Shown here: in pieces, positions 33,474 to 43,154 of the stretch
Numbering within the stretch: the stretch's first letter is position 1
Layout of the letters: each line of letters starts with the position of its first letter
DNA from: Bacteroidota bacterium
GTDB taxonomy: Bacteria > Bacteroidota > Bacteroidia > Bacteroidales > VadinHA17
DNA length: 64,000 nt
Assembly (NCBI GenBank): GCA_018262715.1
Contig: JADFDS010000007.1
Span: 26,094-90,093 of the forward strand
Direction of reading: 5' to 3'
Made by a program: the position numbers and the translations under genes
Notes under the pieces: generated by a model
The model's database searches: none
Told to the model about the DNA's origin: nothing
Seen by the model: the letters and a program-made list of their open reading frames with translations, nothing else

Positions 33474-36400
33474 ATGAAACAGACAATCATGGCTCTTTTT
33501 TTCATTGCCTGTTCCCTGGCTTTAAATGCGCAGGGACTGCAGATTAAAGGAGTTGTAACGTCAGCAGACGACGGACAGCCTGTTCCGGGGGTGAGTGTTT
33601 TCGTCAAGGGAACAACCACCGGAACGATGACTGACATGGACGGGTACTACAGTCTCGGCAATGTACCCATGAACTCAACTCTTGTCTTCTCCTTTGTGGG
33701 GATGAAGGCACAGGAAGTTGTGGTGACTGAGAGCACCACCATTGACATTGCTTTGGCCTCCGATGTTGAAATGATGGACGAGGTTGTTGTTGTGGGATAT
33801 GGCACCCAGAAGAAGAGCCTTGTTACCGGTGCAATTGCGAAGGTAGAGGGTGATGACCTGCGCAAGGCCTCTGACATGCGTGTCACCCAGGCTCTTCAGG
33901 GCAAGACGGCCGGTGTGGTCATCACGGCCAACTCCGGTCAGCCGGGGTCTCAGATCTCGGTACGTATCAGGGGGGTAGGCACCAACGGTGATGCCGAGCC
34001 TCTTTACATCATTGACGGACTGCCCATGAGCGGATCAGGGACGGATTTTCTGAACGCGGCAGACATTGAGTCAATAGAAGTGCTCAAGGATGCTGCATCG
34101 GCTGCCATCTACGGTGCACGAGGTGCCAACGGGGTTGTACTGATAACCACAAAAACCGGCCGCACTGACACAAAGCTGACAGTGACCTATGACGGTTATT
34201 ATGGTTTTCAGAATCCCTGGAAAAAGATGCCGCTGCTGAATTCACGTGAATACATAATGCTTATTAATGAGGCATCAGTCAATGCAGGTCTCGGGCCCCG
34301 TTTCACCCAGGCACAGATAGAGGGTTTTACTGCCGATACTGACTGGCAGGATGAGATGTTTTACTACAATGCCCCAAAACAGAACCACTCCCTTTCTTTC
34401 ACCGGCGGCAGTGACAGGCTGGAATATTCATCCTCGCTGAATTACTTCAGCCAGGAAGGCATTGTTTCCAAAGGCAAGTCAAGTTTTGAGAAAGTCGGCT
34501 ACAGACTGAATGCAGCTGGCACCTTCGGTCTCTTCAAACTGGGAGGAAATGTAAACCTTGCAGGAATAACCAGCAAGGGTATTGCAACCAACGACAGGTA
34601 CGGTCTTGGCCTGAACCAGGCCCTTAACATGCCACCGGTGGTTCCGGTTATGTTTTCTGACGGTACATGGGGCACTTCTGAGGCATACGGATTCGGTCTG
34701 CAGGAGATCACCAATCCTGTGGCCATGGCAAGTTACAATAACTCGAAGACAAGAACCTACAAACTGATCGGCAACCTGTACGGCGAGTTCGATTTCAGTA
34801 AGGTATCCCCGGCGTTAAAGGGACTCACTTTCAGGTCATCATTCGGAGGAGAATATGCAATAGTCAATACTGACACCTATACACCGGAATATTACCTCGA
34901 TGCCATGCACTTCAGCAATATTGACAAGGCTTACAAAGGGCTTGACATGTGGTCGAGGTGGAACTTTGAAAACGTACTTACCTATGCAAGGACGTTTGAT
35001 GTTCACAACCTGACCCTCATGGCAGGTACAACCGCGTTCAAGGATATGCATGAAAATCTCTGGGGCTCGAAGAATGATCTGATATTCGATGATTTTGGAC
35101 ATTCATACCTTGACAACGCAACTGACCCCGAGAGTGCCAACGCGGGGGGAGGTTACAATGAACATACTGTCTCCTCGCTTTTTGCCCGTCTGAACTATGA
35201 CCTGAAGAACCGCTACATGCTTACTGCCACAATCAGGAGGGACGGATCTTCGAGGTTCGGAAGCGAAAACAAATATGGTTACTTCCCTTCTGCCTCAATT
35301 GGGTGGGTCATCTCACGGGAAGACTTCATGAGCAATCTTAATGATATATTCAATGTTCTGAAACTCAGAGCAAGCTGGGGCCAGAACGGAAGTGAGAATA
35401 TAGGCGATTTCAATTATACTTCCATTATCGGTAACGGCGCCATATATTATTTTGGTGACGGGAAGACACAGTACAACGGTACGGTGCCCACCAAGCTGGC
35501 CAATCCTTCCCTGAAATGGGAGGCATCCGAGCAGACCAACATCGGTGTTGATATGACGACCCTTGGCAGCACACTCACTGTCACACTTGACTACTATATA
35601 AAGAAGACCAAGGACTGGCAGGTTGCTGCACCCATTCCAATACTTGTAGGCAACGGAGCTCCCACAATTAACGGAGGCGAAGTCAGGAACTCGGGCTTCG
35701 AAGCCCAGGTCTCCTACCGTAAGCAGATCGGCCAGCTATACCTCGGAGCTTCCGTGAACGGTGCATTCAACAAGAGTGAGGTCCTTGACCTGCAGAATAC
35801 GGAGAAGGTTCTGAAGGGCGGTGATGGCGGTTTTGGCCAGAGCGAACTGATATATGTAAAGGTAGGTCTGCCTATGGGTGTCTTCTTCGGTGTTCAGACT
35901 GACGGAGTCTTCCAGAACCAGACAGAGATAGACTCCTATACAAACAGTACCGGAGGAAAGATTCAGCCAAATGCCAAGCCGGGTGACCTTAAGTTTATTG
36001 ATGAAAATGGCGATGGTACAATCAGCGATGGCGACAGGGTCCAGATCGGCTCCCCGTTGCCTGATTTCACCGGCGGGCTTAACCTGAACGCAGAGATCTA
36101 CGGCTTTGATTTCAACATGTTCCTCTATGCAGCCCTGGGCCAGGAGGTATACAGCGCAACCAGACGGTATGACATGAACTTTGCCAACTACACAGCTGAA
36201 TGGCTGGACAGGTGGACCGGTGAAGGCACATCTGACAAGTACCCGAGAGTCACTTTTGCTGACAACAACCTGAACGGAAAGACAGTCAGTGATTTCTATC
36301 TTCAGGACGGTAGTTTCGTCAGACTCAGAAACATTACCCTCGGGTATTCTCTCCCGCAGAATATCACCAAAGCTATCAAGCTCAGCAAGCTTCGTCTCTA

Positions 36401-36545
36401 TGTATCGGCTGAGAACCTCTATACATTTACGAGGTATACAGGCTACGATCCCGAGATAGGGGGCGGCGTATTCGATAACGGAATTGACCGTGGCATTTAT
36501 CCTCAGCCGAGGACAATCATGACCGGTATCAATGTTACATTCTGA
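33474..36545 (+). CDS. susC: SusC/RagA-family TonB-linked outer-membrane transporter
   Basis: 1023 residues with signal peptide (1-20), a carboxypeptidase-D-like domain (about 24-100), a TonB box/plug start (DEVVVVGYGTQKKSLVTGAI), the plug (NGVVLITTK near 220) and a 22-strand barrel ending in an aromatic residue (INVTF). It imports oligosaccharides bound by SusD, powered by TonB. The SusD gene follows after 22 bases. Substrate is inferred from the downstream GH16, GH30 and GH3 enzymes: a beta-glucan. Confidence 0.97.
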   Translation: MKQTIMALFFIACSLALNAQGLQIKGVVTSADDGQPVPGVSVFVKGTTTGTMTDMDGYYSLGNVPMNSTLVFSFVGMKAQEVVVTESTTIDIALASDVEMMDEVVVVGYGTQKKSLVTGAIAKVEGDDLRKASDMRVTQALQGKTAGVVITANSGQPGSQISVRIRGVGTNGDAEPLYIIDGLPMSGSGTDFLNAADIESIEVLKDAASAAIYGARGANGVVLITTKTGRTDTKLTVTYDGYYGFQNPWKKMPLLNSREYIMLINEASVNAGLGPRFTQAQIEGFTADTDWQDEMFYYNAPKQNHSLSFTGGSDRLEYSSSLNYFSQEGIVSKGKSSFEKVGYRLNAAGTFGLFKLGGNVNLAGITSKGIATNDRYGLGLNQALNMPPVVPVMFSDGTWGTSEAYGFGLQEITNPVAMASYNNSKTRTYKLIGNLYGEFDFSKVSPALKGLTFRSSFGGEYAIVNTDTYTPEYYLDAMHFSNIDKAYKGLDMWSRWNFENVLTYARTFDVHNLTLMAGTTAFKDMHENLWGSKNDLIFDDFGHSYLDNATDPESANAGGGYNEHTVSSLFARLNYDLKNRYMLTATIRRDGSSRFGSENKYGYFPSASIGWVISREDFMSNLNDIFNVLKLRASWGQNGSENIGDFNYTSIIGNGAIYYFGDGKTQYNGTVPTKLANPSLKWEASEQTNIGVDMTTLGSTLTVTLDYYIKKTKDWQVAAPIPILVGNGAPTINGGEVRNSGFEAQVSYRKQIGQLYLGASVNGAFNKSEVLDLQNTEKVLKGGDGGFGQSELIYVKVGLPMGVFFGVQTDGVFQNQTEIDSYTNSTGGKIQPNAKPGDLKFIDENGDGTISDGDRVQIGSPLPDFTGGLNLNAEIYGFDFNMFLYAALGQEVYSATRRYDMNFANYTAEWLDRWTGEGTSDKYPRVTFADNNLNGKTVSDFYLQDGSFVRLRNITLGYSLPQNITKAIKLSKLRLYVSAENLYTFTRYTGYDPEIGGGVFDNGIDRGIYPQPRTIMTGINVTF

Positions 36546-36567
36546 CACCATAAAAAAGAACAGAGTT

Positions 36568-38178
36568 ATGAAAAAGTCAATTATATACAGTCTTTTCTTT
36601 CTGGCTGTGATGGTGGCAGGTTCATCATGTTCCAAGGATTTCCTGGAGCTCGAACCAAAGACCGGTCAGACAGAAGCCAACTACTACAAGACAGAGTCTG
36701 ACGCCTTCCTGGCCATGACAGCTGTTTATGATGCCTATGCGCTTCAGAACTGGCAGTTTGCCCCGACAATGGCTGACATCTGGTCAGATGATGCATTCTG
36801 CGGCGGTTCTGATGCTTCTGACATGAGCCAGTGGCAGGATATGGAGATGTTCAAGATGGAACCTGAGAACAATACATCTGCGGATTTCTGGAGCCGCTGC
36901 TATGCCGGAATCTACAGGGCCAACCTGTACCTTCAGAAGCAGGATGGCATTGACTGGAAGACAGAGGGACTCAAGGAGAGGTATGAAGCTGAGGTTAAAT
37001 TCCTGCGTGCCTATCTGTACTGGGATCTGGTACGTCATTACGGGTGGGTGCCGGTGATGACCGAAGTGCTTCCCTCGGTTGAGGATTACAGGAATCTTAC
37101 ACAAAGTGCTCCTTCAGAGATATTTACGCTCATTGCATCGGACCTGCTTGATGCCGTTGATGTTCTCCCGAACCAGGTCACACCTGCAGAAAAGGGCCGT
37201 GTTACAAAAGGTGCCGTTAAGGCTTTGATGGCCCGCATATACCTCTATCACACCGGTATGAGCGCCATCAGCGGCCTGGGACTTACGGCAGAGCAGTGGG
37301 GTGACGGTACTGCAGTGATCAATAAGGCCTATGTTCAGACGGCTCTCGACCAGGTGATAACCAGCGGCGTCTATTCGCTGATACCTGATTATGCTGACCT
37401 GTTTGACTGGGATAACCAGAACAATGCCGAGGCGGTACTTGAGATGCAATATTCAGACAAGGCCAAGTCAGGCGACTGGGGCGGCTGGAACATCAATGGT
37501 AACTTCGCATCTGTCTGGTTAAGTGTTCGTAATCCCCAGGGTGACGCAACCGTTTTCCCCGGATGGTCACTTGCAGTGCCCACCTGGAGCCTGGCCGACG
37601 AGTACGAATCGGGAGATCCGAGGAAGTATGTTACCCTCTATGATGCTGAAGAGATGCTGACTGATTACAACAGGGCATTCATGAATACCGGCTATTTCAA
37701 CAAGAAATACATGGCCAGGGCTGATTACCAGGGATCGGGAGGTGACCCAAGCCATAACTTCCCACGCAACTTCATGGATATAAGGTATGCCGACGTACTG
37801 CTCATGGCTGCCGAGGTATGGCTCACTGACAACCCGGGCAAGGCTGCTGGTTATCTCAGCCAGGTGAGGACCAGGGCACTCGGTGCCGCAGCTGAAAAAA
37901 CCTCTATCACCCTTGACGACATTTATCATGAAAGACGCGTCGAATTCGGAGGTGAAGGGCTGAGAAAATGGGATCTGCTGAGGAGAGGTCTTGACTATGC
38001 AGGACAGAAGATCAACGCCAGTTTCAACATCCCGGCCGGTACTCCCAACGCTACGGACTTCAATCCCAGAACCTTCAAGCCGGAATCATGGGGTATGTTC
38101 CCGATTCCCGCCAGTGAGATAAGGAATATGAACAGCGGAGTGCTGAAACAGATGGTTCCCGCCTACATTGGCTTATGA
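36568..38178 (+). CDS. susD: SusD/RagB-family glycan-binding lipoprotein
   Basis: 536 residues from the ATG at 36568, which opens a lipoprotein signal (MVAGSSCSKDF). It has the usual all-helical SusD layout with TPR-like helices and the conserved tail (ERRVEFGGEGLRKWDLLRRG, then FPIPASEI). It forms the lid of the SusC channel and captures glycans at the cell surface. The next gene's longest frame overlaps its stop. Confidence 0.96.
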   Translation: MKKSIIYSLFFLAVMVAGSSCSKDFLELEPKTGQTEANYYKTESDAFLAMTAVYDAYALQNWQFAPTMADIWSDDAFCGGSDASDMSQWQDMEMFKMEPENNTSADFWSRCYAGIYRANLYLQKQDGIDWKTEGLKERYEAEVKFLRAYLYWDLVRHYGWVPVMTEVLPSVEDYRNLTQSAPSEIFTLIASDLLDAVDVLPNQVTPAEKGRVTKGAVKALMARIYLYHTGMSAISGLGLTAEQWGDGTAVINKAYVQTALDQVITSGVYSLIPDYADLFDWDNQNNAEAVLEMQYSDKAKSGDWGGWNINGNFASVWLSVRNPQGDATVFPGWSLAVPTWSLADEYESGDPRKYVTLYDAEEMLTDYNRAFMNTGYFNKKYMARADYQGSGGDPSHNFPRNFMDIRYADVLLMAAEVWLTDNPGKAAGYLSQVRTRALGAAAEKTSITLDDIYHERRVEFGGEGLRKWDLLRRGLDYAGQKINASFNIPAGTPNATDFNPRTFKPESWGMFPIPASEIRNMNSGVLKQMVPAYIGL

Positions 38179-38201
38179 ATTATCCAATAAAAAATACTGT
38201 A

Positions 38202-39956
38202 ATGAAAAAAATCAGATATATAAGCAGATTAGCGGGCATTCTGGCCGTTGTGCTGGCTGTCAATGCCTGCGAACCTCAGATGGCGGACAAGCCCGAAGTC
38301 GGGGCTGCCCCTTCATCCGATCAGCTCAGCTTCACTATAACTCCCGGAAGCGATGAGTTCAACTTCGTGATTGAAAACACCTCAACAGTCACCGGGATTG
38401 CCTCATGGGATTTTGGTAACGGCACCAAGGCCACCGGCAACTCAAATGTCGCCAGGTATCCGATGCCAGGCGATTACACTGTCGCGATGACACTTGTTAC
38501 AAGAGGAGGGTTGGCTACCATTACGAAGACCCTGACACAGTCCGAAACAGACTTTTCCATCTTCACTGATCCTGTATATGTCAATCTAACAGGAGGCATA
38601 GATGATGCTGACGGGAAAACCTGGGTCCTTGATGTGGCTACTCCCGGTCACCTGGGCGTTGGCCCGCTTGATGACCCCACAGCCATGACCTGGTGGGCAG
38701 CAGCTCCGTATGACAAGGACGGCACAGGCCTGATGGACGATGAGATCACCTTCAAACTTGACGGTTTTGCTGTTACCTATGACAATAAGGGTGTAAGCTA
38801 TGTCAAGGCTTACCGTGCCAATGACCCGGCACTGGCATCCGTTTATCTCAATCCCCGCGAAAATAAGGGCGACTGGGACGTAGACTACACAACACCGGTG
38901 TCAGGCACTTTCAATATCATCGAGGTATCCGAAGGCAACTACACCATCACCCTGAATGGTGAAAAACCAATTTTCCCCTGCTTTGACGTTGGCGCAAAGG
39001 ATAATACCTACACCATACGCAAAGTTGAGGAAAACCTCCTCGAACTCACCTGCTTCGAATCATACGAGGGTTGGAACAACTGGCACTATTACCTGATACC
39101 CAAGGGTTATGTCAGGCCGACAATCACCTATACAGTAAATGCTACTGAGGGGACTGACAATGAGGTTTCCTGCTCTGTCACAGGTTACAGCATACCTGCA
39201 GGGCAAAGTGTTACAAATATTGCCTGGAACTTTGGCGACGGCAGCGATGAAGTCACCGCCGGCAAGGATGAAGTGGTGAAACATGTCTACATGCGCAAGG
39301 GAACATTCACCGTAACTGCGAAGCTGACAACCAGCATTGGAGTACTGACCGGAACGAAACAGATTGTGCTGGCTAACAACAACTCTGCCTATGTGCCATT
39401 CCTCCTTGACATGATGATAGTCTACAATGACCTGAGCGAGGTGCAGGTATTCCCCCTGCTTGCGGAAAACTGCGCCCTGGATGTGGTCGATAATCCTGAA
39501 AAGGAATATCCGAACAAGTCCTCGAAGGTTGCCCTCTTTTCGAGGACCGGCAACCAGTATGCCAATGCATATATCAGGCTGCCGGCAGGATTCAGGTTTG
39601 ACCTGAGGCTGCAGCAGGTATTCAAGGTAATGGTACGCGGCAAGGCAGGAGATGTTATCCTGCTCAAACTTGAGAATTCAGACCCGGCCGAACCCTGGAA
39701 AACCGGAACGGAGAAAACTTATACGATCCGGAAAGATGATACCTGGGAAGTTGCAGAGTATGACTTCAACGGAGTACCCGGAGGATTTGACTGGACAGGT
39801 GATATGTATGCCCCGAACGTGGTTACTGACAGCAGGTTCAATCATGATTATTACAACACATTACGTCTGATGTGCAATTCAACGGTTGCCGACGGCACTC
39901 ACAGTTTCTACCTGGATGAGCTGTCAGGCCCGCATGTTGAGGGTATCCATAAATAG
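38202..39956 (+). CDS. PKD-domain surface glycan-binding lipoprotein (SusE/F position)
   Basis: 584 residues from the ATG at 38202, which gives a typical lipoprotein signal (ILAVVLAVNACEPQ); a start at 38175 overlapping susD adds nine residues before it. Two PKD-like domains are visible (WDFGNGTKATGN near 65, AWNFGDGSDEV near 345). The C-terminal third looks like a beta-sandwich carbohydrate-binding module. Such proteins encoded straight after susD act as surface glycan-binding proteins. It has no recognisable enzymatic motif. Confidence 0.8.
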   Translation: MKKIRYISRLAGILAVVLAVNACEPQMADKPEVGAAPSSDQLSFTITPGSDEFNFVIENTSTVTGIASWDFGNGTKATGNSNVARYPMPGDYTVAMTLVTRGGLATITKTLTQSETDFSIFTDPVYVNLTGGIDDADGKTWVLDVATPGHLGVGPLDDPTAMTWWAAAPYDKDGTGLMDDEITFKLDGFAVTYDNKGVSYVKAYRANDPALASVYLNPRENKGDWDVDYTTPVSGTFNIIEVSEGNYTITLNGEKPIFPCFDVGAKDNTYTIRKVEENLLELTCFESYEGWNNWHYYLIPKGYVRPTITYTVNATEGTDNEVSCSVTGYSIPAGQSVTNIAWNFGDGSDEVTAGKDEVVKHVYMRKGTFTVTAKLTTSIGVLTGTKQIVLANNNSAYVPFLLDMMIVYNDLSEVQVFPLLAENCALDVVDNPEKEYPNKSSKVALFSRTGNQYANAYIRLPAGFRFDLRLQQVFKVMVRGKAGDVILLKLENSDPAEPWKTGTEKTYTIRKDDTWEVAEYDFNGVPGGFDWTGDMYAPNVVTDSRFNHDYYNTLRLMCNSTVADGTHSFYLDELSGPHVEGIHK

Positions 39957-39971
39957 TTGTTTTTCCATATC

Positions 39972-40005
39972 ATTGCCTGCCCTGACAAGGGGCAGGCAAT
40001 GTTTT
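39972..40005 (+). terminator. hairpin with T-tract between the binding protein and GH3 genes
   Basis: ATTGCCTGCCC and GGGCAGGCAAT form an 11-bp perfect stem around a 7-base loop, followed by G and five T. It is a strong intrinsic terminator in the middle of a co-directional locus, so it probably acts as partial terminator or mRNA stabiliser, giving more SusC/SusD/binding protein than enzymes. Confidence 0.75.
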
Positions 40006-40037
40006 TCATATTTTTACAAACATTTCAGAGAAGACAG

Positions 40038-42296
40038 ATGAAACTCACGAGACTATCGCTGGTTCTGTCAGCAGGACTTTTTATGCTGATTACCAGCTCA
40101 TGTGACAAGGGAAAGAGTGTTACTGACGGTGCCGAAGCAAAAGCTGACAGGCTGGTTGCGCAGATGACCCTGGATGAAAAGATCGGGCAGATGTCGCAGC
40201 TTGACCTTGGTTATTTCATGGACCCTGAACAATTGAAACAGGCTGTCAGGGAAGGAAGATGCGGTTCGCTGCTGAACTTCCTTGGCGTTGAACAGGTGAA
40301 TGAGATACAGCGCATAGCTGTTGAGGAGAGCAGGCTCGGAATTCCTCTGATCATCGGAAGGGATGTTATTCACGGTTACCGCACGGTTTTCCCCATTCCA
40401 CTCGGAATGGCAGCATCATGGAACCCTGAAGCTGTCAGGAAGGCATTCCGCATCTCTGCCGTCGAGGCTTCATCCGATGGCATAAAATGGACCTTTGCCC
40501 CGATGATCGACATCACATGGGATCCCCGCTGGGGAAGGATCGCAGAGGGATGCGGCGAGGATCCGTATCTTGCATCGACCCTTGCAGCTGCAATGGTAAA
40601 AGGGATTCAGGGTGACAGCCTCACTGACCCAACGGCACTGGCAGCATGTGCGAAGCATTATGTAGGTTACGGGTTTGCTGAAGCCGGACGTGATTACAAC
40701 ACCACCTATATCCCCGAACCCCTTCTCCGGAATGTGGTTCTCAAACCTTTCCATGCCGCGAAGGAAGCCGGTGCACAGACCTTCATGTCAGCATTCAATG
40801 ACCTGAACGGCATCCCTACATCAGGTAACCGGTTTACCCTGAAAAAGATACTTAGGGAAGAGTGGGGTTTTGACGGTTTCGTCGTGAGTGACTGGGCATC
40901 TGTCACAGAAATGGTCAACCACGGATTCGCCGAGGATGACAAACAGGCTGCAGAGATAGCAATAAATGCCGGTGTTGAAATGGAAATGGCCACCACCTCA
41001 TACTACGCCAATATAAAGGCTCTGCTCGATGAAAAGAAGATAACCATGGAGCAGATTGACGATGCTGTAAGGGATATCCTCAAGGTTAAGTACAGGCTGG
41101 GACTGTTTGACAACCCGTATACAGACCCTGAAGCAGGGAAGAGGATACTTGACCCTTCATTCCTTGATCATGCCCGCACTGTGGCTCGCCAGAGCGCTGT
41201 TCTGCTTAAGAACGAGGATGCCGCACTACCTCTTTCTGAAGATAAGATAGCCTCGGTGGCTGTGATCGGTCCCCTTGCTGACGCCCCGCGTGACCAGCTA
41301 GGGACATGGTGTTTTGACGGCAGGGCTGAGAATTCCGTGACTCCGCTGAAAGCAATCAGGGATCTGCTCGGTGACAAAAAAGTCAATTATGTCCAGGCGC
41401 TGGCATACAGCCGTGATAAAAGCAAGGCAAACTTTTCCGCAGCCGTGGCTGCTGCGCGAAGGTCTGATGCAGTGCTCTTCTTCGGCGGCGAGGAGTGGAT
41501 CCTCTCCGGCGAAGGTCAGTCGAGAGGAGAGATAAATATGCCCGGAGCGCAGACCGAGCTGCTTGAAGCACTGGCTGCAACAGGCAAGCCTGTCATACTT
41601 GTAATCATGGCAGGACGACCCCTGGCCATAGGCAGGGAAATTGAACTTTCCGATGCCGTGCTTTATGCCTGGCATGCAGGCACCATGGCCGGTCCGGCTA
41701 TAACTGACCTGCTCTTCGGCAAGGAGTCTCCTTCAGGCAAGCTGCCTGTCACCTTTGTCAAGGGAGCAGGACAGATTCCGTTCTATTATTACAGGAACAA
41801 CACAGGAAGACCGGCAAGCGATGAGACATGGACACCGTTTGACTCCATCCCCACGGTCAACCCGCAGAGCTCACTAGGATACCGTACTTTCCACCTCGAC
41901 TACGGCTACACTCCGTTGCTGCCTTTCGGTTATGGTCTGAGCTACACGACTTTTAAATACAGTGATCTGACCCTCTCATCGCAGGTGATGAAGATTGACG
42001 GAACACTTACTGTCAGGGCCAGGGTGACCAATACCGGGAACATGGACGCTGATGAGATAGTACAGTTCTACGTTCGCGACAGGGTCGGCAGCATAACACG
42101 CCCGATCAAGGAACTGAAGGGATATAATCGTCTCCGTATCAGCAGGGGCGAAACTACTGATGTCGAGTTTACCCTGACGGCTGCTGACCTTGCCTTTTTC
42201 AACGGCAGGGGAGAGGTAACCGAACCGGGGAAGTTTGATGTCTGGATCGGACCAAGTTCGGAGGAAGGGCTCCATGCCGACTTTATTCTGGAATAG
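40038..42296 (+). CDS. bglX: GH3 beta-glucosidase lipoprotein (BglX-like)
   Basis: 752 residues from the ATG at 40038, with a lipobox (MLITSSCDKG). It has the GH3 barrel (RLGIPLIIGRDVIHGYRTVFPIPLG, KHYVGYG), the nucleophile Asp in GFVVSDWASV, the (alpha/beta)6 sandwich (VLFFGGEEW) and a C-terminal fibronectin-III-like domain. It releases glucose from the non-reducing ends of beta-gluco-oligosaccharides, probably in the periplasm. It precedes the GH16 gene by 9 bases. Confidence 0.95.
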   Translation: MKLTRLSLVLSAGLFMLITSSCDKGKSVTDGAEAKADRLVAQMTLDEKIGQMSQLDLGYFMDPEQLKQAVREGRCGSLLNFLGVEQVNEIQRIAVEESRLGIPLIIGRDVIHGYRTVFPIPLGMAASWNPEAVRKAFRISAVEASSDGIKWTFAPMIDITWDPRWGRIAEGCGEDPYLASTLAAAMVKGIQGDSLTDPTALAACAKHYVGYGFAEAGRDYNTTYIPEPLLRNVVLKPFHAAKEAGAQTFMSAFNDLNGIPTSGNRFTLKKILREEWGFDGFVVSDWASVTEMVNHGFAEDDKQAAEIAINAGVEMEMATTSYYANIKALLDEKKITMEQIDDAVRDILKVKYRLGLFDNPYTDPEAGKRILDPSFLDHARTVARQSAVLLKNEDAALPLSEDKIASVAVIGPLADAPRDQLGTWCFDGRAENSVTPLKAIRDLLGDKKVNYVQALAYSRDKSKANFSAAVAAARRSDAVLFFGGEEWILSGEGQSRGEINMPGAQTELLEALAATGKPVILVIMAGRPLAIGREIELSDAVLYAWHAGTMAGPAITDLLFGKESPSGKLPVTFVKGAGQIPFYYYRNNTGRPASDETWTPFDSIPTVNPQSSLGYRTFHLDYGYTPLLPFGYGLSYTTFKYSDLTLSSQVMKIDGTLTVRARVTNTGNMDADEIVQFYVRDRVGSITRPIKELKGYNRLRISRGETTDVEFTLTAADLAFFNGRGEVTEPGKFDVWIGPSSEEGLHADFILE

Positions 42297-42305
42297 AATA
42301 ATACA

Positions 42306-43154
42306 ATGGCGAAGATGATACAAATCGGAACCCTGTTCCTGGCGGTCGCCCTCCTGGCACCCGGATGTGGCCGCTCAGAAAAACCGGAAGAGTTTCCGGA
42401 TAAGCCAAACACAGGAGACAATGTTCTGGTGTGGAGCGATGAGTTTGATTACAACGGGTTACCTGATCCGAAAAAATGGGGCTATGATACGGACGGCAAT
42501 GCCACAGGCTGGGGGAACAATGAATCACAGTATTACACGGCTTCCAGGCTGAAGAACGCCGAGGTGAAGGACGGTTTTCTCTCCATTACTGCACATCGTG
42601 AAGATTTTGAAGGTTTTAAGTACACCTCAGCCAGGCTAGTCACCCGTCAGAAGGGCGACTGGCTATATGGCAGGGTGGAGGTAAAGGCAAAAATTCCTGA
42701 CGGGAGAGGGATGTGGCCGGCAATCTGGATGCTGCCCACCGACTGGTCTTATGGCGGCTGGCCGTCCAGCGGTGAGATAGACATCATGGAGAATGTCGGT
42801 TATGATCCTTACAAGATCGTTGGCACGGTTCACACTGAGGCATATAATCACTCTATCAGCACACAGAGGGGAGCAACCACCAATGTTCAGTCCTGCTACA
42901 GTGACTTCCATGTATATGCCATAGAATGGGAGGTCAGGGAGATCCGGTTTTATGTTGACGACCTGCTTTACTTTACTTTTACGAATGAAGGCACCGGCTA
43001 TAAGACCTGGCCTTTTGACAAACGGTTTCATCTGTTGCTCAATGTAGCAGTGGGTGGCAACTGGGGGGGGCAGCAGGGTATTGATGATACAGTCTTTCCC
43101 CGGTCAATGGTTATAGATTACGTAAGGGTTTACCAAAAGAAAACAGGGAAATGA
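42306..43154 (+). CDS. GH16 endo-beta-1,3-glucanase (laminarinase-type) lipoprotein
   Basis: 282 residues, lipoprotein signal (LLAPGCGRSEK), then a jelly-roll GH16 domain. The catalytic motif GEIDIMENVG lies near residue 158, with the nucleophile glutamate after SS and the acid/base glutamate four residues on. The remaining features (WPAIWMLP, HVYAIEWE, FDKRFHLLLNVAVGG) match the laminarinase subfamily. It probably sits on the cell surface and cuts beta-1,3-glucan. The stop overlaps the GH30 start by 4 bases. Confidence 0.94.
   Translation: MAKMIQIGTLFLAVALLAPGCGRSEKPEEFPDKPNTGDNVLVWSDEFDYNGLPDPKKWGYDTDGNATGWGNNESQYYTASRLKNAEVKDGFLSITAHREDFEGFKYTSARLVTRQKGDWLYGRVEVKAKIPDGRGMWPAIWMLPTDWSYGGWPSSGEIDIMENVGYDPYKIVGTVHTEAYNHSISTQRGATTNVQSCYSDFHVYAIEWEVREIRFYVDDLLYFTFTNEGTGYKTWPFDKRFHLLLNVAVGGNWGGQQGIDDTVFPRSMVIDYVRVYQKKTGK

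Noticed and set aside
35736..36635. 299-residue minus-strand frame opposite the end of susC
   Set aside because: Antisense shadow of the SusC barrel; no motif, no promoter and no ribosome site.
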